A stretch of DNA of 64,000 bases from NCBI RefSeq assembly GCF_028768465.1, contig NZ_CP118225.1:4507001-4571000 (forward strand), in the 5' to 3' direction. The translations under genes were made by a program, and so were the position numbers. Positions 1-7,160 of the stretch are shown one piece after another. Position 1 is the first letter of the stretch. The number at the start of each line of letters is the position of its first letter. The notes under the pieces were generated by a model, which saw only the letters and a program-made list of their open reading frames with translations, was not told the DNA's origin and did no database searches. Source of the stretch: Rhodopirellula sp. P2. Its GTDB lineage: Bacteria > Planctomycetota > Planctomycetia > Pirellulales > Pirellulaceae.

Positions 1-1
1 T

Positions 2-136
2 TTCGACGTCTCCCAGGATCGTGGTGCGCTCGCTCCTGCACCGGTCACGCGTGAACGAATAACCATTGCGTGCACACTGAGCGGTGGTGGAGACCAACTT
101 CGCTTTCCAATCACACTGACCGCCACCGCCAGGTGA
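2..136 (+). CDS. 3' end of a gene-cassette ORF cut by the window edge (frame unresolved)
   Basis: The left edge cuts a cassette ORF. All three forward frames are open at base 1: one stops at 52-54, one at 60-62 (inside the left core of the first attC) and one at 134-136. Other cassette ORFs in this array stop within about 12 bp of the left attC core, which favours the 52-54 or 60-62 stop. The coordinates given are the longest frame. No family is recognisable from so short a piece. Confidence 0.25.
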   Translation, partial: FDVSQDRGALAPAPVTRERITIACTLSGGGDQLRFPITLTATAR

Positions 137-151
137 CGCTGACCGTTATCC
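57..151 (+). other. attC recombination site 1 of an integron cassette array
   Basis: Left core GAATAAC at 57-63 pairs with right core GTTATCC at 145-151. The inner boxes (about 68-88 and 122-140) are complementary, with the left arm carrying extra bases, as in attC sites whose bottom strand folds and is recombined by IntI. Length is 95 bp. It separates the truncated first cassette from the gene starting at 173. Confidence 0.8.
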
Positions 152-172
152 GACTGAATTGAAGGCATCAAT

Positions 173-607
173 ATGCTGCGATGGCTTCGCCACAAAATTG
201 CGTCACTCGACGAAACCGCCAACGCTGACTGGGAGATTGAGCCATATCTCACGAACAACGTTAAGACATTGCTAGAGATCGCACACCAAGAAGGCGACAC
301 GCTTAAATACCCACGAGTCGTACGTCACCTCCTTACCTTTCCGGACCGTGGTCTGGCCTTTTCGTTTCGCGACTCGGTTCCACGCGATTGGGCCACGACT
401 GTGTCGAAACGCGACGATGGTGACGAATGGCAATGTGCATGCGAGCGAGAATGGGCCCCATCATTTGCCGATCTGGTGCTGGATACGCACCGGTTGTGGA
501 CTCTTGCACTGGCAGTTCATCCAACACTGTGGGCATATACCGGCATGCACCATGAAACCGGCGATTACTTTTGGTACGTTGCTCCACCCTTGCTGGAATA
601 CGACTGA
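173..607 (+). CDS. Cassette-encoded hypothetical protein, 144 aa
   Basis: I do not recognise the family. The predicted protein is soluble, acidic and rich in Trp and His, with no signal peptide or membrane segment. The ATG lies 22 bp after the right core of attC 1 and the stop lies 7 bp before the left core of attC 2, so the gene fills one mobile cassette (about 146-698). Cassettes usually lack their own promoter and depend on an upstream one. A role in toxin-immunity or stress functions, common among cassette genes, is only a guess. Confidence 0.75.
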   Translation: MLRWLRHKIASLDETANADWEIEPYLTNNVKTLLEIAHQEGDTLKYPRVVRHLLTFPDRGLAFSFRDSVPRDWATTVSKRDDGDEWQCACEREWAPSFADLVLDTHRLWTLALAVHPTLWAYTGMHHETGDYFWYVAPPLLEYD

Positions 608-613
608 ACACGA

Positions 614-704
614 GGATAACAAAGACGTGAACCGGAGTCGCGTGCAACGCGTTCTGGCAATAGAAATCTTTTTGGACGCGACCCGGTTACGTCCAGCGTT
701 CTTT
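614..704 (+). other. attC recombination site 2
   Basis: Left core GGATAAC (614-620) and right core GTTCTTT (698-704) bound a 91-bp site. The inner arms read GACGTGAACCGGAGTCGCG on the left and its near-complement (CGCGACCCGGTTACGTC) on the right, pairing over about 17 bp with an unpaired A in the left arm. Confidence 0.88.
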
Positions 705-724
705 CGACTAGAGATTGACACTCA

Positions 725-1162
<438 letters not shown>

Positions 1163-1174
<12 letters not shown>

Positions 1175-1253
1175 CATGCACGGGAGCACGGCTTGCGGCT
1201 TTTCTCGCAATGGATGCTCAACTCTCCGTGCCCCGTGATGTCCGCCGTTCCCC
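1163..1253 (+). other. attC recombination site 3
   Basis: Left core AAAGAAC (1163-1169), right core GTTCCCC (1247-1253), 91 bp. The inner arms pair as GACATGCACGGGAGCACGG against CCGTGCCCCGTGATGTC, again with one unpaired A on the left. The preceding gene's stop codon overlaps this site. Confidence 0.88.
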
Positions 1254-1263
1254 GACTGAAGCA

Positions 1264-1506
1264 ATGGAGCCACACGCCTTTGTCGTCGTTTGCGAATTGG
1301 ACACCGGTATTGTCTGCTACCCACACGACGGACGGTGGACCAGAATCGTAAACGGCAACGCCGAAACGCACATTCCATTTGCCACAACTACTGACGCAAT
1401 TGCGTTCATCCGCTCGACCATCACGGTACATCCGGCACTTGAGTGCAGCCTTTTTGATTCCACCAAGACTTTTGTCGATCGGTACTTCAAGACATATTTG
1501 CCGTGA
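1264..1506 (+). CDS. Small cassette-encoded hypothetical protein, 80 aa
   Basis: The same frame is open from 1108, but the upstream part runs through attC 3, so the ATG at 1264, 11 bp past the right core GTTCCCC, is the better start. The 80-residue product is soluble, contains two Cys near the N-terminus and one later, and matches no family I know. A 130-bp untranslated tail separates its stop from attC 4, longer than in the neighbouring cassettes. Confidence 0.55.
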   Translation: MEPHAFVVVCELDTGIVCYPHDGRWTRIVNGNAETHIPFATTTDAIAFIRSTITVHPALECSLFDSTKTFVDRYFKTYLP

Positions 1507-1635
1507 GGCCTATAGACCAGAAGGTTCAAATTGTGTGTGTTACGCAAGAACGCTTGAGTGCTGCGTATGCGAACCGTTGGTAAACTAGCGGGACTCGCCC
1601 TGCGAACTTCGGACCGTTTCGGAGCACATGAAAGC

Positions 1636-1726
1636 GGGGAACAATGCCATGCAACGGAGCACGGCATCAAGTGTTTTTACAAATTGACAATCAAACCGCC
1701 GTGCCCGCTGATGGCGGACGTTATCC
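1636..1726 (+). other. attC recombination site 4
   Basis: Left core GGGGAAC (1636-1642), right core GTTATCC (1720-1726), 91 bp. A GCACGGC/GCCGTGC stem closes the inner arms, and the outer part pairs imperfectly (CGGAG against CCCG, with an extra left base). Confidence 0.82.
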
Positions 1727-1742
1727 GATTGAAATCATTCCG

Positions 1743-2306
1743 GTGCGAAACTTGAATCGCAGCACAAAGCTTCGGCTTTCACTCTATGTTCTTACGGGTG
1801 CGGTTGCTCTTCTTTCGTTGGGCGTCTTTGCTTATCGGTTGCTGATGGCGACTGCCCTCGCCCTTGTTCTCGAAGACATCGCTGATGACGAAGATTTTTC
1901 GTTGTTCGGCTCGTCTCACAGTTCCGTACAAACCGTGGGTGAATTCAATGATGAAACGGCAGAATCGAACTACCGGTTTGTAACAGGCGGGCTTGGTTTT
2001 GGGTTCACAGACGGCACCGAAATTGACCAACACGACAACGCATGGGATATTCTCGTCTGCTGCTTCACCATACCCCAAGGCGGGCCGTTCCCCGATTTCT
2101 CAGATCAAAGATTCGTTGAAGGAGCGCGACCGGACAGTGCTTCAAGCGAATTCGCAATCTTGACTCCAGAGAATCAGGCAGTTCCGGTTACTGCGAGAAG
2201 ATTCGATTTGATTCTACCGGATGACCACTACAGAAAGTACTTATACTCAGACGCGAAATCGAATCGTGTATGGGTTCGCTATGGATACCAACCGCCGACA
2301 GACTGA
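1743..2306 (+). CDS. Cassette-encoded membrane-anchored hypothetical protein, 187 aa
   Basis: The frame is open from 1644, but that part crosses attC 4. The GTG at 1743, 17 bp after the right core, fits the start spacing of the other cassettes. The N-terminus is basic (residues 1-10) and is followed by one long hydrophobic segment (about 13-40), which predicts a signal anchor with the acidic remainder outside the membrane. A second ORF in another frame overlaps its last 37 bp in the same cassette. Function not recognised. Confidence 0.6.
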   Translation: MRNLNRSTKLRLSLYVLTGAVALLSLGVFAYRLLMATALALVLEDIADDEDFSLFGSSHSSVQTVGEFNDETAESNYRFVTGGLGFGFTDGTEIDQHDNAWDILVCCFTIPQGGPFPDFSDQRFVEGARPDSASSEFAILTPENQAVPVTARRFDLILPDDHYRKYLYSDAKSNRVWVRYGYQPPTD

Positions 2307-2710
2307 AACTACAAGTACGCACCATTATTTTCGACTACGTTCGCACGTCGGGCTCTGGTGGAGGATGGGGAGGAGGATGGGGAGGAGGATGGGGAGGAGG
2401 ATGGGGAGGAGGATGGGGAGGAGGATGGGGAGGAGGATGGGGAGGAGGATCGATAGAGGTGTCCAAGCCGATCGATGACGATCAGGATTTGGTATCAACC
2501 AGCGGCGGGGGTGGTTCAATCGGACCTAACTCCGTTTCTGCGGCATTGGAGTACATAGACGGAATTCCGACGATTCGCGTCGGCAAGCATACTGTCGAAA
2601 TCCGAGATGATGGACGCGCCTTGGTTGTTGATGGACAACAATTTCGTATCACGAAAAAGAAGTTGCGGATAAGCCTGACTGTCGATGGTGTTGCAACGGT
2701 AATTGACTAG
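2270..2710 (+). CDS. Cassette-encoded protein with a GGGW tandem repeat, 146 aa
   Basis: This ORF overlaps the preceding gene by 37 bp in a different frame, so it may be translationally coupled or may be the frameshifted tail of a single ancestral gene. After about 29 residues come seven GGGW repeats and one GGGS (12-bp units), then a folded-looking domain of about 75 residues rich in Val, Asp and Ile. The Gly-Trp linker could tether a surface or membrane-proximal domain to the anchored partner upstream. No family is recognised. The stop lies 12 bp before attC 5. Confidence 0.55.
   Translation: MGSLWIPTADRLKLQVRTIIFDYVRTSGSGGGWGGGWGGGWGGGWGGGWGGGWGGGWGGGSIEVSKPIDDDQDLVSTSGGGGSIGPNSVSAALEYIDGIPTIRVGKHTVEIRDDGRALVVDGQQFRITKKKLRISLTVDGVATVID
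2357..2452 (+). repeat. 12-bp minisatellite (about 8 units) inside a cassette gene
   Basis: Eight in-frame 12-bp units (GGAGGATGGGGA-type, the last ending in GGATCG) encode GGGW seven times and GGGS once. Seven units are nearly identical at the DNA level. Unit gain or loss keeps the reading frame, so repeat number could vary between strains. Confidence 0.9.
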
Positions 2711-2721
2711 ACAAGCAGGCC

Positions 2722-2807
2722 GACGAACCATGGGTTGCAACGGAGGCCGCGAATTAACTTTTTTGAAGTGGAGGCTCGCGCGGCCCCGCTGAACCCCGCC
2801 GTTCGTC
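2722..2807 (+). other. attC recombination site 5
   Basis: Left core GACGAAC (2722-2728) is exactly complementary to right core GTTCGTC (2801-2807), 86 bp in all. Inner arms: GGTTGCAACGGAGGCCGCG against CGCGGCCCCGCTGAACC, with one unpaired A on the left. Confidence 0.88.
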
Positions 2808-2819
2808 GACTGAAAGAAA

Positions 2820-3239
2820 TTGATCGTGAACTTCTCTGAGCACAACCAAGCCGACATTGGAAATCCGACGCGAGACTACGTTGGTGATCGACTGAGTCGG
2901 ATCACGCCTTCTGGTCCCGGCTACTTTTCACTCACATCCGACGATGGCTCATACGTTCAGACAGCTGGGGCACGGATGAAACTTGTGATCGAGTATCGCA
3001 AGTCAAATGGGGACTCTTTTCGCCACTACGTTCTAGGTCGTGACGATATCTCGAACCCATCCGCTACGCAAATCAACTCCGCCGTCGGCCAGATCAATCT
3101 CATGGCCGACGAAATTCTCGATATTGATGACGTGATCGATGTTTTTGGACACTTCCTCGAGTGCGGAGCGGTTCCCCGCCAGTACAAATTGCGGGACGAC
3201 ACAAAGCGATTCCAGGACTCGGGGAGCGACGAACCATGA
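2820..3239 (+). CDS. Cassette-encoded hypothetical protein, 139 aa
   Basis: Soluble protein with no recognised domain. Two starts are possible, TTG 2820 or GTG 2826, both 12-19 bp after the right core of attC 5. The stop (3237-3239) sits just inside attC 6, and the last residues are encoded by the left attC arm. The charged, strand-rich composition with no export signal suggests a cytoplasmic protein. Function unknown. Confidence 0.7.
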   Translation: MIVNFSEHNQADIGNPTRDYVGDRLSRITPSGPGYFSLTSDDGSYVQTAGARMKLVIEYRKSNGDSFRHYVLGRDDISNPSATQINSAVGQINLMADEILDIDDVIDVFGHFLECGAVPRQYKLRDDTKRFQDSGSDEP

Positions 3240-3320
3240 ATTGCACAGGAGGACGGGAGTCGTGTTTAATGGTCTGCTTGCACGTCTTTCGCCCGTCCCC
3301 CGTGAATTCTGCCGTTATCC
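3228..3320 (+). other. attC recombination site 6
   Basis: Left core GACGAAC (3228-3234), right core GTTATCC (3314-3320), 93 bp. Inner arms pair as GAATTGCACAGGAGGACGGG against CCCGTCCCCCGTGAATTC with extra left bases. Confidence 0.86.
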
Positions 3321-3622
3321 CTCAACGTGACGATGCCGTCGAATTCCCCCAATTCACCGAGTGACCCCGCCTTGCTCGGGTCTTGGCGTGTAACCTCTAC
3401 GGACATGATCGTGGGCAAAACCGTCTCATTGATCGGAGGACTTCCGGGAGAGTACGTCGAATTTACAGCTGACGGACGCTATCGAGTGGACTTATTGGAT
3501 CGCAGGCCCAGCGAGAGTCGGTATTCCGCTGTCGTCTCGGAACCCGGCAACTCGCTCGATGTATGGATTGTCGGCCTTGAATCTTTGGTTGCGCAATGCA
3601 TCTATCAAGTAGATCGTGATAA

Positions 3623-4950
3623 GCAACGCACGGTGATTAACTGTCACGTTCGTGGATTTGCAACATAGTTCCACTTTGGCAGAAGATCATCGTAGACGAT
3701 TGTTAGGTTGTCTTTCATATCTTGGGTGGCAGTCCTTCCGGTTTCAAAGACGCGTTTGATGACAGCGACGGTCGTTCGCAGTCCAGTTCTCGTCTTCGCC
3801 CCGCGCATCAGCGACACGGCCGTGTCGAGACAATCAAACAGCATTCCACTGCACGCCCGTCCGATGTGCGGAAAGAAGCGGCGCTCGATCTGGTTGTACT
3901 TCGAACAGTACGGTGGATAGTGAGCAATGCGAATCGGCAAACCGATCGCATCACTCAGTCGCTCCAGGTCGTATTTGAAGATGTACTTGCTCGCTGAATT
4001 GCTGCCGCCCCCGTCACAAGTCAGCAGAATCGACGTCGCGTCCGGATAACGTCGGTGGCCGAACTTGTTCCAAAAACGCCTGAACGACTCACAGGCAAAT
4101 TCGCTTGTGTCGCGGGACAGTCCCAGGTTGATATGCCCCAAATTGGCCTTCGGGTCAAAGATCCCGTGTGGGATCAAAGCGCCATCGGCCCAGGAAGGAA
4201 AGTCATGATCAAACGCTTCGAACGAACGGTTGCCGCGAACTCGCCCCTTACGATACAGAAGCCCCAAATGCTCCTTCGCTTTGGTGTCGATCGAGAACCA
4301 GGGCTCGCCGGCTGTTTCGTATTGCGAGACCAGTTCGGCGATGCGTTCAAACTGGCAGTCTCGGTCGGGATGTTCGCCGCCAGGGATGTCTTTGCGAATT
4401 TGCCGTCGACGGATTCCCGCGTCATCGAGCCACTGAGCGATCGCGTCTTTGCCCACGGGGGTTCCCATCTTCGCCAGACGCTCCGACAGATCCTGCGGCG
4501 ACAAGTCGGTGTAAATGATGTCCTCTTCGTCGGGGTCTCCGGCGGTACGGAACTCGAGGCACTCGATCAGGTTGGCTTCTTCCGGCGTTTCGGAATCGAT
4601 CTTTTTTTTCGACCGGCACCGGGCCGACGTACGCGTCCAGCCGCCGGGTCATCCTTCAGGTGATCAAGTTCCGCGATGCCCCGTTCAATCGTTCGGGTCG
4701 AAATCCTAAGCACACCGGCGATGTAAGTGATCCCGCCATGCCCACGCTGTGTCGCTTCGATGGCTGCAAATCGCCTGCGATCCTTCTCCGATAAAGTTCC
4801 TGCAAAATCACGCAAGCGTTGCTCGGTCTGTGAATCGGCTTCGCGTAAACTGATGGCCATCCGTGGCTCCGCCATGTGGGGATCGAATTGAACTCACAGC
4901 AGTCTATCAGATACGCCCAGTATCTCCGACACTAATTGATCGTGCGTTGC
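3623..4950 (-). mobile_element. Complete ISAzo13-family insertion sequence, 1,328 bp
   Basis: The ends are imperfect inverted repeats: the left reads inward from 3623 as GCAACGCACG... and the right reads inward from 4950 as GCAACGCACG..., sharing further ATTA and TGTC blocks over about 24 bp. The element is flanked by a 3-bp direct repeat TAA (3620-3622 and 4951-4953). Inside is one transposase on the minus strand. The flanking gene becomes a continuous frame when the element is removed, which confirms the boundaries. Confidence 0.88.
3644..4875 (-). CDS. ISAzo13-family transposase, two overlapping frames joined by a -1 shift
   Basis: The product is a DDE transposase of the ISAzo13 family ('Rhodopirellula transposase'). 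The N-terminal part (ATG at 4875, 102 aa, stop at 4567) holds a helical DNA-binding region. The C-terminal part (open to the stop at 3644) carries the catalytic residues: D in WFSIDTK, D in LLTCDGGGSN and E in KYNQIERR. The frames meet at eight T on the plus strand (4602-4609), giving A_AAA_AAA on the coding strand. A -1 slip there yields about 410 aa, the expected family length. Programmed frameshifting is likely; a simple inactivating indel is the alternative. Confidence 0.85.
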
Positions 4951-5165
4951 TAAGCTGACCGTGTGTGTTGCAGGCAACCATCGCCGGCGGCCTACAGAAA
5001 TTCGGCGGGACGATGACAAACTCTGGTGCGTCATCACCTTTACACGTGCTGAACCGCCAAAGAGACGTAAGCGGGTAAAGTCCGAACCTCTGCTGAAGAA
5101 TGGGTCGCTCATTCCTGCAGCGTTTATGAAAGACCCCAACGAAAAATCGAGGTGAACTAATCAAG

Positions 5166-5255
5166 GGCGAACAATTGCGTGAACCGGAGTGGCGATTCAC
5201 GCCGAATTGGAAATCAACGTCAACCGTCGCCACCCGGTTACGCTAAACGTTCTAC
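5166..5255 (+). other. attC recombination site 7
   Basis: Left core GGCGAAC (5166-5172), right core GTTCTAC (5249-5255), 90 bp. Inner arms pair as GCGTGAACCGGAGTGGCG against CGCCACCCGGTTACGC with extra left bases. The interrupted cassette gene ends 11 bp upstream. Confidence 0.87.
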
Positions 5256-5288
5256 GAATCATGCTTGGGAAGCAGTCCTACGGGAATT

Positions 5289-5822
5289 ATGATGCGAACA
5301 GGCAAGCAACTCGCTGCGATCCTCCTTGCAATCATCGCGATTCTCTACGGTGCCTGGCTGGTGGTGTCTAGCAACCCAACGTCGGCATTCGCCGATGCGA
5401 TTCGGGATACGGATCGCATCGTCGTCCACGCCAGAGGGTTCGATGAGCAAGCGGGAAAAGACCGGACTGTATTTCTCCAAATTACGGACGCCAAGGCTAT
5501 CGCCGAATTCAATTCCAACATTCGATTCAAACGCAGCCTGACGGGCGGGCAGTGTGCCTGCCAAGGGTTTCCGGGTATTGATTGGTATCGTGCCGGAGAG
5601 CGAGCTGTTTTTACGGGCGTTCAGCACAAGAAGGCAATTCGTTGGTCACCGTTCAACTACGATCTGCCGCTGACAGATGAGTCTGCGGAATGGCTCGCGA
5701 ACTATCTGAATATGCATGATGTCCCGTTGGTGGGATTGGCCGAGATTCTCCCGCCGACGCCGGTCGCGCACCGCCACTCCGCTCAGCCATGGGGGCACGA
5801 CGAACCATGCGTTCCTGAATGA
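5289..5822 (+). CDS. Cassette-encoded signal-anchored hypothetical protein, 177 aa
   Basis: The frame is open from a TTG at 5265, but the ATG at 5289 puts the basic residues immediately before one hydrophobic helix (about residues 8-28), which is typical of a signal anchor. The rest is polar and predicted to lie outside the cytoplasmic membrane, with two close Cys (about residues 89-91, QCACQ). The last residues are encoded by a broken attC (from 5799), so the original C-terminus may differ. No family recognised. Confidence 0.65.
   Translation: MMRTGKQLAAILLAIIAILYGAWLVVSSNPTSAFADAIRDTDRIVVHARGFDEQAGKDRTVFLQITDAKAIAEFNSNIRFKRSLTGGQCACQGFPGIDWYRAGERAVFTGVQHKKAIRWSPFNYDLPLTDESAEWLANYLNMHDVPLVGLAEILPPTPVAHRHSAQPWGHDEPCVPE
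5799..5812 (+). other. Truncated attC (left half only), end of the cassette array
   Basis: GACGAACCATGCGTT at 5799-5813 matches the start of attC 5 and 6 (GACGAACCATG), but no matching right core follows in the next 150 bp. The site appears to have lost its right half through a deletion or insertion that now ends the array. Confidence 0.6.
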
Positions 5823-6850
5823 GTTTAGCGGGATTTGATTGTTTTGGTCGTTTTTCGCTTGGTTGGTCGGGAGCGGTAGCTCTACACCGGCTCCGGTGCA
5901 ACGGATGGTGACCCGGTTTCTGTTCGGTTGTCGTGTCGATCCGTGATGGATGGAGCTTTGGTTCGGGCTCGTTGCAGATCGTTCTTTTCGTTTGGTTCTT
6001 CGAGGAATTTAGTGGTCTCATCCGACGGAAGCGTGCGCGGTACCCTGACTTCAGGTTTTTGGAGGGATTTCTCCGATGCCCGAAGTTTGAACGGACCATT
6101 TCGAGGCGTTCGAATTGAGTTGCCAAGGGAAGCGGAAGCAAGCTCTGCTGAGGAGCAACTTGCCAAGGAATCGCTTGGTCTCCGATGCGCTGAAGGTGCT
6201 TCGCGGCCCACCGGCATGCTCGCCATGCCGGTGGGTTGTTTTCAACACGGACGCCGTCCATCATTGAACATTCGGACATCGGTGCATGCCTTGAAAACCT
6301 CGGGCGCACCCTTCCGTCGGATGAGCCGAAGGATTTGACTTCGCGTGGATGCGACGGTTGAGTCACTTTCTCTTTCCTGTTGCTTCGTTCGTCGCGGTTC
6401 TAAACGCGTCGTCTAGCCGAAGCTCAAGTCCTCTGTTCAAGATGCCCGGTGATGAGCGTCGAACGGCCCGCCTGTTCTCCCTTGGACTTTGCTTCTGATT
6501 CCTGCCCTCCGGTGAAGGCTCTGGTTCGTTCCAAGTGCAACTCTTCGGTGGTTGGCCACTTGCTCGGACCCTGGTTGTGCTGGATCGGCCGTGAATGGCA
6601 TCGATTGAGATTCATTGCCCGGTGGTTTTGAGGCAAGAGATTGCTGTCGCGACATATCTTCCCCCTTCGCCCTCCTGAAGACGCTCGAATTCGTTCGGTC
6701 GTTTCACTTCCCTGGTTCATGCGTTAGGAAGTTCGGCAGGAGTCTTTCGGCATTTTGAATGTTTTGGGCAGCGTCGTTGCTCCCACGTCCAACCGGGGCT
6801 AACGCCCAAACGGCTCACATGCCTTTGCCCGATCATTTCTGCCGACCTGC
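5823..6850. other. About 1 kb with no convincing gene
   Basis: Several overlapping open frames exist on both strands, up to 237 codons, but they overlap each other, have low-complexity Arg/Ser/Pro-rich products and no plausible starts. The stretch holds a hairpin terminator at 6207-6242 and a dispersed repeat copy at 6725-6853. It may be decayed DNA between the integron array and the tandem repeat region. Confidence 0.5.
6207..6242 (+). terminator. Rho-independent-type terminator
   Basis: A perfect 12-bp stem (CCCACCGGCATG / CATGCCGGTGGG) with a 5-nt loop is followed by TTGTTTTC. It lies about 385 bp after the last cassette gene and could end the cassette-array transcript. Confidence 0.6.
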
Positions 6851-6853
6851 TTA
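6725..6853 (+). repeat. Dispersed intergenic repeat, copy 1
   Basis: This is a degenerate copy of a repeat that recurs at 13632-13765, 21681-22143 (split), 56725-56851 (inverted) and 60721-60849. Shared blocks include AACGCCCAAACGGCTCACAT and GCCGACCTGCTTA at the right end. The right end supplies the stop codon of the transposase remnant that follows. Confidence 0.75.
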
Positions 6854-7135
6854 CCCACTGTCGTAGTATGTCAGGCCGTGCTCAGGGCGGATGCCCTGGG
6901 CTGACAATGACGTGTAGCTGACCTCGATCACTCGCATCGCCCCGCCGCACAGGCGGCATTTCATCGGTGCGGTCAGTGGTTCCGCTTGCGGGGCGTAGCC
7001 GCTGCCTAACCAGAACGTCCAGCCAAGCATCAGCCACACCAACCACTTCACCTCCTCGACTTTCACCTTGCTGCCCGCGCTCATCCATCCGTCATAACCG
7101 ATCTTCATGAAGTTCAGTTGGTGGATGACAGGCAA
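6851..7135 (-). pseudogene. C-terminal remnant of an IS91-like (Y2) transposase
   Basis: The 94-residue frame begins with a segment like the conserved 'LPkGFmkIRyyGwms' region of IS91-type rolling-circle transposases (here LNFMKIGYDGWMS), then KWLVWLMLGWTFWLGSG, and ends with a zinc-ribbon half (CRLCGGAMRVI). The catalytic HUH and tyrosine domains are absent, so this is a 3' fragment. It lies between a dispersed repeat and the 545-bp tandem array. The identification is from memory of the family's C-terminal pattern. Confidence 0.55.
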
Positions 7136-7160
7136 CGTTCAGTTGCCGTTGTTTTCACAA

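Larger units (their letters stand above)
3327..5155 (+). pseudogene. Cassette gene for a TIGR03067-like (lipocalin-like) protein, split by an IS
   Basis: The 5' part (3327-3622) begins in the LLGSWRVTST style of the small beta-barrel TIGR03067-type domain that is expanded in planctomycetes. It is cut by the IS element. Removing 3623-4950 plus one copy of the TAA duplication restores one continuous frame of about 165 codons ending at 5155. The join reads ...QVDRDK followed by LTVCVAG...RRRPTEIRR, matching the 'LTxC...RPTEF' pattern I remember for that family. As it stands, translation runs into the IS end and stops at 3668. Start is GTG 3327 or ATG 3333. The family name is from memory; the reconstruction is read directly. 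Confidence 0.8.

Noticed and set aside
1507-1635. Possible extra attC between the 80-aa cassette gene and attC 4
   Set aside because: I found GTT and AAC triplets but no paired inner arms of the right spacing.
2357-2452. CRISPR or regulatory repeat
   Set aside because: It is a contiguous 12-bp minisatellite in frame inside a coding region, without spacers.
5653-6366. 237-codon minus-strand frame after the cassette array
   Set aside because: It overlaps the last cassette gene and the terminator, with a low-complexity product and no credible start.
5823-6850. Integron integrase gene
   Set aside because: No frame here has a tyrosine recombinase pattern; the integrase, if present, should be at the other end of the array.
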